Shown here piece by piece: positions 46,589 through 55,908 of a DNA stretch of 64,000 nucleotides. Both the position numbers and the translations under genes were made by a program. Positions within the stretch are counted from its first letter, which is position 1, and every line of letters starts with the position of its first letter. Where the stretch lies: the NCBI RefSeq assembly GCF_020524355.2, contig NZ_CP129019.1:1550001-1614000 (forward strand), given 5' to 3'. This DNA is from Mesobacillus subterraneus (GTDB lineage Bacteria; Bacillota; Bacilli; Bacillales; Cytobacillaceae). The notes below the pieces were generated by a model, which did no database searches, had not been told where the DNA came from, and saw nothing but the letters and a program-made list of their open reading frames with translations.

Positions 46589-48748
46589 ATGGATAATCTG
46601 GAATTATCCTTCAATCCAATATTACTGCTAGTAGCCATTTTATTGACAGTCATGTCATCATATACAGCACTCGATTTATTCAGTCTAATAAAATCATCTG
46701 ATCGAAATAAGCGATTCTTGTTTTTGGGAGGGACATTTTCCCTTGGCATAGGGATCTGGGTTATGAATTTCTTTGGAATGCTTGCAATGAACCTAAATGG
46801 CAATGTATCTTACCGAATTCCAATAACAGTATTATCGATTATTTTGGCTATTTCATTTACAGCCATGGCGTTCTATGCAATGACTGGAAAGTCTGTGCAA
46901 AAAAGCAATATACTTGCAGGAAGCTTGTTCATGATGCTTGCAGTCCTTGTAGTTCATATTTTAGGAATGTACTCAATGAGGTTAGATTTCAGTTATCAGC
47001 CATTTATTTTTCTAATTGCACTTGCACTCGTTTTTGTATCATTTTACTTTTCCTTCTGGATGCTATTCTTTTCAAAAAGTTTCACTCAAGGAGCCCATGG
47101 TTGGATTAAGCCGCTAAGTGCTCTATTCGTGACGGCTGCAATTGTAGAAGGTCATTTTCTTTTAACAAAAGCATCTTCTATCAATATGAACAACGGTCTT
47201 GTAGAGCAGACGGGAATTCCAGAGTCCCTGATCAGTTATCTTATTGTTTTTATCTCGGTTCTTATCCTTGCTGGCTTGATCGGATCTAGTGCGTTAATCA
47301 GCAAAAGGCTTGCAGTTTCAGATACCAATTTGAAGGATATCACAGACGCACTTAATTCATCAGCAATTGTTGCGATCACTGATCCTAAAGGGAACATCAC
47401 GTATGTTAATGAAAAATTCATTGAGATTTCTGGGTATAGTGAAGCCGAGCTTTTGGGTCAAAATCATTCGATATTGAATTCTGGGCTTCATACGAAGGCA
47501 TTTTTCAAGGATATGTGGAAAACGATTGGTTCTGGAGATGTGTGGAAGGGTGAAATCCGGAATAAGAAGAAAGATGATTCTTATTATTGGGTTGATACAA
47601 CTATTGTTCCTTTCCTGAATAGTAAAGGCAAGCCATATCAATATGTCTCAATCCGTTCTGATATTACTCAACGAAAGCAGGCGGAAGCAAGCCTAAAGGA
47701 AACACTGAAAGAGGTCAATGATATTAATTTTGCACTCGATCAATCTTCCATCGTGGCTTTTACTGACGAGAAAGGGATCATCAAGAATGTTAATGATAAA
47801 TTCTGTGAGATCTCTAAATACGACAAGGCCGAATTGATTGGTAATGACCACAGCTTATTGAATTCTGGGTTGCATTCGAAGGAATTCTTTAAAAATCTAT
47901 GGAAAACGATAGGATCAGGTCAAGTTTGGAAAGGTGATATCCGAAACAGGGCGAAGGACGGTTCTTTTTATTGGGTTGACACCACGATTGTTCCTTTCTT
48001 GAATGAAAATGGGAAACCATATCAATATCTTGCCATTCGTAACGACATCACAGAAAAGAAAAAGTCAGAGGAAATGCTGCACCGCCAGGATAAGCTTGCA
48101 GCGGTTGGCCAGCTTGCTGCCGGTGTTGCCCATGAAATCAGAAACCCGCTGACATCCATGAAAGGGTATGCTGAATTCCTTCAGCTTGATGAAAAGGAAC
48201 CGCAGCGTCAGGAGTTTATCGAAATCATACTCGATGAGATTGACCGAGTTAATAATATTGTTGAAGAGTTCATGGTACTTGCAAAACCGAAGGCTGTGGA
48301 ACTTGAGGAACAAAATATCATTCCGATTGTCCAGAATGTCGTGTCGATGCTAAAGTTTGAAGCAAGAAAAAGAAATGTCAAACTGGAATTTGATGCTACA
48401 GAGGAAATTGTTCAGATTGAATGTGATGAGAACCGCTTGAAGCAAGTGTTCTTGAATTTCATTAAAAATGGGATTGAAGCAATGCCTGATGGTGGAGACC
48501 TAATAGTTAGCACAAAAATACAAGATGGCAATGTCGTCATCTCCATCAAAGATACAGGTGTTGGAATTCCTCCAGAAACTCTGAAGAAGATTGGAGAACC
48601 ATTTTACACTACTAAGAAAAATGGGAACGGTCTAGTCCTGATGGTAAGCTTCAAGATTATTGAAAGCCACAATGGAAAAGTATATATCGAAAGTGAACAG
48701 AACAAAGGCACGACATTCAAAATTATGCTCCCGGCGAAATCTGCATAA
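46589..48748 (+). CDS. MHYT-PAS-PAS sensor histidine kinase (spore-kinase type)
   Basis: A 719-residue kinase. The N-terminus has seven hydrophobic segments of a degenerate MHYT sensor domain (FFGMLAM and VVHILGMYSM in place of MHYT). Two PAS/PAC modules (about 250-365 and 375-490) are near duplicates (WKTIGSG-x-VWKG-x-IRN, YYWVDTTIVPFLN in both). The HisKA phospho-acceptor is His515 in HEIRNPLTSMKGY, and the ATPase domain has the N box (FLNFIKNGIEAMP). The G2 box reads GNGLVLM, with Val683 where Gly is normal, which may impair ATP binding or be an error. It resembles kinases feeding Spo0F; no cognate regulator is adjacent. Confidence 0.88.
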   Translation: MDNLELSFNPILLLVAILLTVMSSYTALDLFSLIKSSDRNKRFLFLGGTFSLGIGIWVMNFFGMLAMNLNGNVSYRIPITVLSIILAISFTAMAFYAMTGKSVQKSNILAGSLFMMLAVLVVHILGMYSMRLDFSYQPFIFLIALALVFVSFYFSFWMLFFSKSFTQGAHGWIKPLSALFVTAAIVEGHFLLTKASSINMNNGLVEQTGIPESLISYLIVFISVLILAGLIGSSALISKRLAVSDTNLKDITDALNSSAIVAITDPKGNITYVNEKFIEISGYSEAELLGQNHSILNSGLHTKAFFKDMWKTIGSGDVWKGEIRNKKKDDSYYWVDTTIVPFLNSKGKPYQYVSIRSDITQRKQAEASLKETLKEVNDINFALDQSSIVAFTDEKGIIKNVNDKFCEISKYDKAELIGNDHSLLNSGLHSKEFFKNLWKTIGSGQVWKGDIRNRAKDGSFYWVDTTIVPFLNENGKPYQYLAIRNDITEKKKSEEMLHRQDKLAAVGQLAAGVAHEIRNPLTSMKGYAEFLQLDEKEPQRQEFIEIILDEIDRVNNIVEEFMVLAKPKAVELEEQNIIPIVQNVVSMLKFEARKRNVKLEFDATEEIVQIECDENRLKQVFLNFIKNGIEAMPDGGDLIVSTKIQDGNVVISIKDTGVGIPPETLKKIGEPFYTTKKNGNGLVLMVSFKIIESHNGKVYIESEQNKGTTFKIMLPAKSA

Positions 48749-48937
48749 TGGAAAGTCTGGTAAGGCAGGAGATGCTCCTGCCTTATTTTTTTATACTTTC
48801 TGAGCGAGGAAGTCAGGATTTGTCGAAAAAATGTTTATAATATGACAAAAAAAACTTATGATTTTTTTACATCGCATTGAAAATTTAGACTACTATGGAA
48901 GTAAGAGGAATTTATAGAAATTACCGGAGGGGAAGCT

Positions 48938-50998
48938 ATGTCATCGATTAGCCAGGTTAAAACGGTTTGTGGTTATTGTGGTACAGGCTGCGGTTTGGTA
49001 TTGGATGTAGAGGATAATAAGATTGTTAAAATAAGAGGAGACAAAGAAGCGCCAGTAAATAAAGGACAGACATGTGTAAAAGGTGCTTTTGCCTACCAAT
49101 ATGTCCATGCTCCGAAACGATTGAAAACACCTATGATCAGAAAAGCAGGAGAGCTTGTTAAGGCTACATGGGATGAAGCATATGACTATATCGCAAGCCG
49201 GTTGTCTAAATTGAAGGATGAGTTTGGACCAGAGTCGCTTTCAATGTTCGCATGTGCACGCACTACCAATGAATCGAACTATATTACCCAGAAGTTTATG
49301 AGGACTGCTATCGGGAGCAATAATATTGATGGCTGTAACCGAACCTGACACGCTCCTAGTGTCGCCGGTCTGGCGACTGTTTTTGGAAGCGGTTTCCCAA
49401 CAAATACTTTAGAAGATATTGATGAGGCAGAGGTTCTTTTATTAATGGGATCCAATACAACGGAAGCCCATCCAATCATTGGCAATAGAATAAAAAAAGC
49501 TGCCAAAGGCGGTCTTAAATTAGTTGTCATTGATCCAAGAAAAATCGATATGGTCAAATCAGCTCATAAACATTTGCAAATTAACGTTGGGACCGATATT
49601 GCGCTGATCAACGCGATTATTAGAATTATCATTACTGAAAAATTGTATGATGAAAATTTCATTGGCAGACACACTGAAGATTTTGATGTGCTGCTGTCAA
49701 AGGTTGAACGATACACACCTGAATATTCAGCAGAAATTACAGGTTTAGCAGCAGAAGATATTCTTGAAGTTGCTAGAATTTATGCAAAGGCCAACAAAGC
49801 TATGATTGCATACACACTAGGTATTACAGAGCACCACTGTGGCGTGAACAACGTATTCGATATCGCCAACCTTGCGTTGCTGAGTGACCATATCGGGAAG
49901 CCTGGTTCCGGCATTATGCCATTAAGAGGGCAGAATAACGTTCAGGGCGCAGGAGATATGGGTTGTTTACCGAACCAGCTGACGGGTGCTGTAAGCTTAC
50001 TGGATGACGAGTATCGGGCACGCTTCGAAAATAAATGGAAGATAGAAATCAATAAAAAAGTCGGTGACACACAGACGAGGACCTTCGATAAAATCGATAC
50101 AGGGGAAATCAAAGCATTATATTGCATAGGAGAGAATCCGCTAGTTGCCGATGTTCACATGAACCATACTAGAAGCTTATTAGAAAAACTCGATTTCCTT
50201 GTTGTTCAAGATATTTTCATGACAGAAACAGCTGAGATGGCTGATGTCGTGCTGCCAGCCAAGTCATGGGGCGAGGTTGACGGCACATACACGAATACAG
50301 ACAGGAGAGTACAGCGTGTACGCACCGCGGTCAATGCACAGCCAGGAGTAAAGGAAGATTGGGAGATATTATGTGAACTCTCCACTAAGATGGGGTATCC
50401 AATGGGATATAGTTCTAGCGAAGAAATTTGGAATGAAGTAAGAGAACTTGCCTGGGAGATGTATGGCGGCATCTCTTATGAACGTCTTGATAAAGAGTAT
50501 GGAATACACTATCCATGTCCCGATGTAACTCATCCTGGCACGAAAGTACTTCATGAAAGATTTCATGTTGATAAAGAAAATGAAAAGCGCTCAAGTTTTG
50601 TACCAGTTGAATTCACACCACCTTTAGAACTGCCTGATGAACAATTTCCTTTTACTCTGACGACCGGCAGGAGGTATGAATCCTACAATACTCATACACA
50701 AACCCGTCACTATGCAGCTGGTGTGAAAATTAAGCAAACAGAGGAAACGTTGGATATACATCCTGAAGATGCACTGCGCCTTCATATTAATGACGGCGAT
50801 GTTGTAAGGGTAAGTTCAAGGCGGGGAACTCTTGAGGTAAAGGCGAAAATAACAGATCAGGTAGTTCCCGTCCTCGTTTTCATGAGTTTCCATTGGTCTG
50901 AAGTTCCAACTAACGTTCTTACCTTAAATGAATATGACCCTATATCCGGGACTGCAGAATTTAAAGCATGTGCAGTTAAAATTGAAACAATTGCATAA
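48938..50998 (+). CDS. fdhF: selenocysteine-containing formate dehydrogenase, alpha subunit
   Basis: A molybdopterin (bis-MGD) oxidoreductase of 686 residues that oxidises formate. It has a [4Fe-4S] motif CGYCGTGCGL...C at the N-terminus, molybdopterin domains (MGSNTTEAHPI, GKPGSGIMPLRGQNNVQGAGDMG) and a C-terminal MGD domain (TGRRYESYNTHTQT). The frame is open through TGA 49346-49348, codon 137, in CNRT-TGA-HAPSVAGLA, exactly the active-site selenocysteine position (Cys in other homologues), and a SECIS hairpin follows. Treating it as two genes would remove the catalytic residue. It lacks the long ferredoxin-type N-terminal extension of other Bacillus FdhF-like proteins. Confidence 0.93.
49361..49377 (+). 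promoter_or_regulatory. bacterial SECIS hairpin in fdhF
   Basis: GTCGCC pairs with GGCGAC around the loop GGTCT. The GGTC begins 18 bases after the UGA, the same place and the same loop as in the E. coli fdhF SECIS (GGUC recognised by SelB). The bulged U of the E. coli element is not present. Confidence 0.88.
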
Positions 50999-51003
50999 AA
51001 AAC

Positions 51004-51043
51004 TAAAAAGCTAAAATCTCCCTCGTGAGATTTTAGCTTTTTT
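51004..51043 (+). terminator. terminator after fdhF
   Basis: AAAAAGCTAAAATCTC pairs with GAGATTTTAGCTTTTT. The following bases to 51310 are AT-rich with no gene seen. Confidence 0.92.
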
Positions 51044-51326
51044 ACATATTCGTAGAACTATCTAGGGCGGCTTTTTTAAAAGAGATTACAGTTTTTTATA
51101 TAAGAAAAATATGGATACACATGAAAACTATAGAATATTTTTCAAATTAGCTAGAAAATAGTCCTACTAAAGTAGTGTATAAACTGAATTTTCAGTTAAT
51201 GTGACATGTTCTCGTTATCATTCTGTTATTCTCGTAATCCAATTTAAATGTGCTTGTTCTTTTTGTACCGAAAATCTATGATACGATAATTCACGTGATA
51301 AAAATTAGCCGATGGGAGGCAAACAA

Positions 51327-52118
51327 ATGAAAAAGTCATTATTATCTTTGGTTGCAGCAGCGGCAATTTCTGGAGCTGCCGGTACACAAGCACAGGCAGA
51401 GGAAATCGTCGTACATAAGGGGGATACACTTTGGGGTATTTCTAAGGAATACGGCGTAACAGTGGGTTCATTAAAAGAATGGAATAATTTATCGAGTGAT
51501 GTAATCCATCCGAACGATTTACTAGAAGTATCTCCTATAAAGTATGCACATGTTAGAAACGGTGATACGCTTTGGAATATTGCAAAAGCTTATGGTGTTA
51601 CAGTAAACGATTTAAAAGAATGGAATAAATTATCATCAGATCTTATTCATCCTGGTATGAAATTGGCTGTGTATACAAACATGCCAACTGAGATGAAGGT
51701 CGAGAAAGAGACTGCCAAGCAGGCTGTTACTCCTGTTGCAACGCCCGCAGTAACACCTGCAAGTCAGGCAACGGCTAAGCCGGCAGCAGCACCTGCAAGT
51801 CAGGCAACAGCTAAGCCTGCAGCAACGACAAACCAGATTACCGTTGAAGCGACAGCTTATACAGCAAATTGCACAGGATGCTCAGGAATCACGAAGACTG
51901 GTGTGAACTTGAAAGCTAACCCGAATGCAAAAGTAATTGCTGTTGATCCAACTGTTATTCCTCTTGGATCTAAAGTGTATGTTGAAGGTTATGGCTATGC
52001 CACTGCTGAAGATATTGGCGGAGCCATCAAAGGAAATCGCATCGATGTCTTTATCCCTACTCAAAGCGCTGCTCTTCAGTGGGGAAGAAAGCAAGTGAAA
52101 GTTACAATCTTAGATTAA
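51327..52118 (+). CDS. secreted LysM-3D cell-wall hydrolase (YocH-like)
   Basis: A 263-residue exported protein. A signal peptide (1-about 24, ending AQA) is followed by two LysM peptidoglycan-binding domains (about 27-70 and 73-118, each with VHKGDTLWGI- or VRNGDTLWNI-type starts), an Ala/Pro/Thr linker with the 12-residue unit ATAKPAAAPASQ repeated, and a C-terminal 3D domain with its Asp residues (VDPTVIPLG, AEDIGGAIKGNRIDVF). It is similar to YocH/YabE-type muralytic enzymes, some under WalR control; no clear WalR box was seen. GGGAGG before ATG 51327 selects that start. Confidence 0.92.
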   Translation: MKKSLLSLVAAAAISGAAGTQAQAEEIVVHKGDTLWGISKEYGVTVGSLKEWNNLSSDVIHPNDLLEVSPIKYAHVRNGDTLWNIAKAYGVTVNDLKEWNKLSSDLIHPGMKLAVYTNMPTEMKVEKETAKQAVTPVATPAVTPASQATAKPAAAPASQATAKPAATTNQITVEATAYTANCTGCSGITKTGVNLKANPNAKVIAVDPTVIPLGSKVYVEGYGYATAEDIGGAIKGNRIDVFIPTQSAALQWGRKQVKVTILD

Positions 52119-52152
52119 ACTATAATTCGGAAATCCATGAAATTATAGTCCT

Positions 52153-52184
52153 TAAAGCATTGGCAATCTGCCAATGCTTTTTTT
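52153..52184 (+). terminator. terminator after the LysM gene
   Basis: AAAGCATTGGCA pairs with TGCCAATGCTTT, followed by T residues. Confidence 0.92.
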
Positions 52185-52214
52185 ACTGAATAAGAAGTAT
52201 GAATTTTTTCACTT

Positions 52215-52580
52215 CGATTAGTGTCTAGCTCCAGCGCCTAGCCCCTCGAGTCGCTAGTCCTGCTGCGGCTCCTAACTCCTCGAGACGTTTCGGTCCTGCC
52301 AATGAAGTCAAAGAGCGACTTCACTGTCAGGCCCTCCAACGCTTGTCGGAGTTGGGCAGTCGCCTCCGCATTTCGAATTGTCTAGTGTCGCCTCCTAGAA
52401 ACTCCGAAACTTCAACTCCGCCGGCAGAAGCAAAAAGCGCTTCTTTGTCGGAGTCTCCAGTTTCTGCGTTTCTGGGCAGACGGCTATACTTTTCGATTTC
52501 GGTCCTGCCAATGAAGTCAAAGAACGACTTCACTGTCAGGCCCTCCAGCGCTTGTCGGGGCTGACCAAGGCGCTTCCGCT
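52215..52580. repeat. intergenic repeat element, copy C, with internal duplication
   Basis: The same element as at 38.3 kb: GTGTCTAGCTCCAGCGCC at 52220, the 110-base core around CTCCGAAACTTCAACTCCGC almost identical to copy A, and the segment GGTCCTGCCAATGAAGTCAA present twice (52290 and 52501). So this copy is partly duplicated. It has no coding capacity. Confidence 0.85.
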
Positions 52581-52584
52581 TTTC

Positions 52585-53373
52585 TTACTTTTCCTGTTTT
52601 GTTTTTGTCATAAACGTTTTACCATTGATAATTTTCTTTTGTGTGATATTGGGCATGATAAGGCTTAAGAAAAACTGTGAGAATTTGGAGGATTGTTCTT
52701 CAATTTTTTCAAGGATTGAGTTGGCCTTTTGCGTTAAAGATATCTTGATTTCGCAAAGCTGATCAGTAATTTTTTCACCAACAGCCTCTTGTTTTCCGAG
52801 GCTTTCCATAATGGTTTCATGGAAAATTCCCTGCAAATCCGCATGCTTTGCAAGCATATCCTGCAGCTCTTCCTGCTTTTTAGCTTGTATTACCAGTGCA
52901 TTAGTAACATCTTCATACTCGAGAAGCTTACGGTTCAAGTCCTGTATCATTGATTGCTGATGAGCCAATTGATTTAAAATAGCCTCGCTTGTCAGCTCCC
53001 GGTTCAAGAGAGCCTTTGAAAATTGTTCGTGGATTTCTTCGAGCTTAACCAGTTTTTCATCGATTTCTGTTGTGGATTCCTTTTGCTCAGATAAGTTTTC
53101 GATTACTCTTTCTGAAAAGTTTTCCTGTTTGGACAGAAAAGTAACCATTTCCTGAAACTGAGTATATTGTTCTTGTCTATTATGCTCCAGCGTACGATTG
53201 AATTTAGTTACGCTCCCTGTCAAATCACCATTGAGCTTTTGCTGCTCATTAAGGATTTCCTGTAAATAATTTAGCCGGTAATTCTCCTGGTTGCTTTGAT
53301 CTTCGATCTGATCATTTTTGCTATAAACCTGTGGTGAGACAAAACCATTCACAAATAATGGCATAGGCATCAC
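52585..53373 (-). CDS. coiled-coil hypothetical protein
   Basis: A 262-residue, Gln/Glu/Lys-rich protein that is almost entirely helical, with heptad patterns over about 20-230 (LSEQKESTTEIDEKLVKLEE and similar). The N-terminus is MPMPLFVNGFVSP. No enzyme domain is present. A structural or spore-surface role is possible but not shown. It diverges from yteA. Confidence 0.65.
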   Translation of the reverse strand: MMPMPLFVNGFVSPQVYSKNDQIEDQSNQENYRLNYLQEILNEQQKLNGDLTGSVTKFNRTLEHNRQEQYTQFQEMVTFLSKQENFSERVIENLSEQKESTTEIDEKLVKLEEIHEQFSKALLNRELTSEAILNQLAHQQSMIQDLNRKLLEYEDVTNALVIQAKKQEELQDMLAKHADLQGIFHETIMESLGKQEAVGEKITDQLCEIKISLTQKANSILEKIEEQSSKFSQFFLSLIMPNITQKKIINGKTFMTKTKQEK

Positions 53374-53515
53374 TCCTTATAAAAGTTGTCATATATACTA
53401 TGACTTGTGCTCCAATATTGGTACTTGCGGCAAAGATAGCACTTATTACCTTTTATTAAATAGGGAAGAATGCAGCAAGCTAATAAAAACTGCACTAAAG
53501 AAAGGAGCAGCTGAT

Positions 53516-54271
53516 ATGCTAACAAAAGGGCAGCTGTCGGCATTCAAGGCAGAGCTTCTCAAAAACAAAAAAAATCTTGAGTCCCATCTAGACGCTAACG
53601 ATCATTTTGACCTCAGAAGTGACCATGCTCACGAGTCAACTGGAGAACTTTCGAGTTATGATAACCATCCGGGTGATGAAGGGACTGAATTATATGAGCG
53701 TGAAAAGGATATTGCACTGAACGATCATGTAGAATATCAAATCCAGAGTATAGATAAAGCCTTAAAGACCATTGAAACAGGAACATATGGCAAATGCGAA
53801 GTTTGCGGTCGCGAGATTCCTGATGAGCGTCTTCGGGCTTTACCAGAAACTACGTTTTGCATTGAACATACGCCTGACCGCACCGTTTCACATAACCGTC
53901 CTATCGAAGAAGGGGTGCTCATGCCGCCTTTTGGAAAATTCGATCTGGATAACAAGGATGAAAATGTCGCATTCGATGCAGAAGATTCCTGGCAAGAGGT
54001 TTCTAGCTGGGGTACTTCCGAAACTCCATCGGATTTCATGACGCCACAGAATCATTATAATGACACCTATATTGAATCAGAAGAGAATGTAGGCTATGTT
54101 GAGGATTATGAGAATTTTGTTGGAAACGATATTACTGGCAAAGAAATAACCATTTATCCTAATAAGCAGCATGAAAAGTACGAAAGCGAGCTCGACGAAG
54201 AGGGAATCATGACATCATTTGGCGACCTGCCTGCATACGAGCATGACCCATATGTAGACAATGATAAGTAG
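53516..54271 (+). CDS. yteA: TraR/DksA-type zinc-finger protein, YteA
   Basis: A 251-residue YteA homologue. The N-terminal half has a coiled-coil and EGTELYEREKDIAL, followed by the DksA/TraR-type C4 zinc finger YGKCEVCGREIPDERL...TFC (about 123-150), then an acidic tail (EEGVLMPPFGKFDL) specific to YteA. It belongs to the sporulation genes in B. subtilis. A longer frame opens at 53405, but AAGGAG precedes ATG 53516. Confidence 0.88.
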   Translation: MLTKGQLSAFKAELLKNKKNLESHLDANDHFDLRSDHAHESTGELSSYDNHPGDEGTELYEREKDIALNDHVEYQIQSIDKALKTIETGTYGKCEVCGREIPDERLRALPETTFCIEHTPDRTVSHNRPIEEGVLMPPFGKFDLDNKDENVAFDAEDSWQEVSSWGTSETPSDFMTPQNHYNDTYIESEENVGYVEDYENFVGNDITGKEITIYPNKQHEKYESELDEEGIMTSFGDLPAYEHDPYVDNDK

Positions 54272-54277
54272 ATTTGT

Positions 54278-54305
54278 GAAAAAGACCAGCAATGGTCTTT
54301 TTTGT
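54278..54305 (+). terminator. terminator after yteA
   Basis: AAAGACCA pairs with TGGTCTTT around GCAA, followed by T residues. Confidence 0.88.
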
Positions 54306-54397
54306 TGTTTCCATTGATAGTTTTTGTGATGATTAAAACCTTTCAAGACAGGGAAAAGACAAGCATACTTAATATGTCAATGAGAGGTGAGCCATAA

Positions 54398-55258
54398 TTG
54401 AAAGAGAAACTTAAGTACTATGGAAAAAGCTTGCTGGGCGAGCTGAAAAAAGACCGAGCTACAGGACTGGCTGCTCAACAGGCGTATTATTATATGTTAG
54501 CATTGTTTCCATTACTGATTTTGTTGATTGCCATTGTTCCATATTTAAATATTGATCCCCAAAAAGCGATAAATGTTGTCAATCAATTATTGCCTTCGCA
54601 ATCAGCTGAATTATTAAGAGATAATGTTGTCAACCTTGTCAGTGAAAGAAATGGCGGTTTGCTTACTTTTGGTATCATCGGTACTATTTGGTCAGCATCG
54701 AGTGGAATGAATGCTTTTATAAAAGCAATGAATATTGCGTTTGATGTAGAAGAAACGAGATCATTCATCAAGACCAGACTCGTATCAATAATGCTGACTT
54801 TTGGACTGATTTTAGCATTTGTAGTAGCGCTCCTCTTGCCGGTATTCGGAAAAATCATAATGGATACAGTCCAATCAATTATCCCAATTCCTGAGCCATT
54901 CGATATAGTATTTAACATTGTAAGATGGCTTGTTGCAATTATCGTAATGGCAGCGGTATTGGCAGCATTATATCAAGTCGCTCCAAACAAACACTATCCA
55001 TTTAAGCATGTTATACCAGGTGCGATTTTCGCGACGGTCGTATGGCAGCTTATTTCCCTTGGGTTTTCGTTTTATGTTAGTAATTTCGGAAACTATTCGG
55101 CCACATATGGTAGCATTGGCGGTGTCATCGTTTTAATGCTCTGGTTATTCCTGACCGGACTTGCCCTTGTACTTGGAGGAGAAATCAATGCGATTTACCA
55201 TAGGGACCAGACGGGTGAAGAGCAGGTAGAAGAGCATGCAGCTTCAGTAAATAGTTAA
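54398..55258 (+). CDS. YihY/BrkB-family membrane protein
   Basis: A 286-residue polytopic protein of the YihY (formerly RNase BN) family, with AAQQAYYYMLALFPLLILLI, SASSGMNAFIKAMNIAFDVEE, and GSIGGVIVLMLWLFLTGLALVLGGEINA at the end. About six membrane helices are present. The family's function is unknown. The start is TTG 54398 after AGAGGTGAG. A terminator follows. Confidence 0.9.
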   Translation: MKEKLKYYGKSLLGELKKDRATGLAAQQAYYYMLALFPLLILLIAIVPYLNIDPQKAINVVNQLLPSQSAELLRDNVVNLVSERNGGLLTFGIIGTIWSASSGMNAFIKAMNIAFDVEETRSFIKTRLVSIMLTFGLILAFVVALLLPVFGKIIMDTVQSIIPIPEPFDIVFNIVRWLVAIIVMAAVLAALYQVAPNKHYPFKHVIPGAIFATVVWQLISLGFSFYVSNFGNYSATYGSIGGVIVLMLWLFLTGLALVLGGEINAIYHRDQTGEEQVEEHAASVNS

Positions 55259-55286
55259 AAACAGCAGATAATCTGCTGTTTTTTTG
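55257..55286 (+). terminator. terminator after the YihY-like gene
   Basis: AAAACAGCAGA pairs with TCTGCTGTTTT, followed by T residues. Confidence 0.88.
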
Positions 55287-55338
55287 TTCGTAATATGAAG
55301 GTTATTTGTAAGAATGGAAGGGGAAATCACTTCCGATG

Positions 55339-55590
55339 TTAGTAAAGCAATTCATATACTTCATTTAATTGTTGTGCTCTTATTTCGTCTGATTCATTTT
55401 TTGCGTACTCAATTGCTTTAGGAAGAATTTTATTTAAAAACTCTAATTCTTCAGCGGTGAGGTCCTTGACAAAGTCACCCTCAGATAGGTAATCTCCTTG
55501 TTCTAAGCGATCATAGATCTTCTTGCTAAGCGGGTAAGTCTCCGTGTAATTAGAAATGATTTCGCGTAAATAAGCCTGTGTTTTTTCCAT
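55339..55590 (-). CDS. csgA: sigma-G-dependent spore protein CsgA
   Basis: An 83-residue protein with the CsgA pattern: AYLREIISNY at the start, EGDFVKDLTAEELEFLNKIL, and RAQQLNEVYELLY at the end. In B. subtilis csgA is expressed in the forespore from a sigma-G promoter. It starts three bases after the end of the upstream 66-residue gene, so the two are co-transcribed and probably coupled. Confidence 0.85.
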   Translation of the reverse strand: MEKTQAYLREIISNYTETYPLSKKIYDRLEQGDYLSEGDFVKDLTAEELEFLNKILPKAIEYAKNESDEIRAQQLNEVYELLY

Positions 55591-55593
55591 CGT

Positions 55594-55794
55594 CTACTCC
55601 TTGAAATATTCTTTAAATTGTTCAGAGTCAGTTGTTTGATCGTTTTTGAAATAAGGATTTTCCTCAGTTGCATCACTCGGATCCAAATTTGTTTTAATGA
55701 CAAGCTGAGGTCCATTCGCTGGTTCTGCGATAACTCGGTCTGTCATTTCCTTGAAGTCAGGAATGTTTTTATTTCCAGGCTGTTTAGGTTCCAT
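55594..55794 (-). CDS. small hydrophilic protein upstream of csgA
   Basis: A 66-residue protein, MEPKQPGNKNIPDFKEMTDR at the start and DSEQFKEYFKE at the end. GGAGGTG precedes the ATG. It is the first gene of an operon with csgA, which suggests a forespore role. It occupies the position of ybxH in B. subtilis, but I cannot confirm homology. Confidence 0.7.
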   Translation of the reverse strand: MEPKQPGNKNIPDFKEMTDRVIAEPANGPQLVIKTNLDPSDATEENPYFKNDQTTDSEQFKEYFKE

Positions 55795-55908
55795 TTTTCA
55801 ACACCTCCATTTTATAAGTTGCATTACTGAAGGGTAGATTATGTACAAGCTAATTATTGGAAAAACTTCCGTAACAGTTTCCCAAAGTTATTCGGAGGGA
55901 AACATAAA

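Noticed and set aside
49361..49377. Two separate formate dehydrogenase genes split at the TGA
   Set aside because: The frame is continuous across the stop, the second part has no start or ribosome site near its N-terminus, and the TGA is at the Sec position with a SECIS hairpin.
51190..51245. WalR box before the LysM-3D gene
   Set aside because: TGTTAT is present but the second half-site at the required spacing is not.
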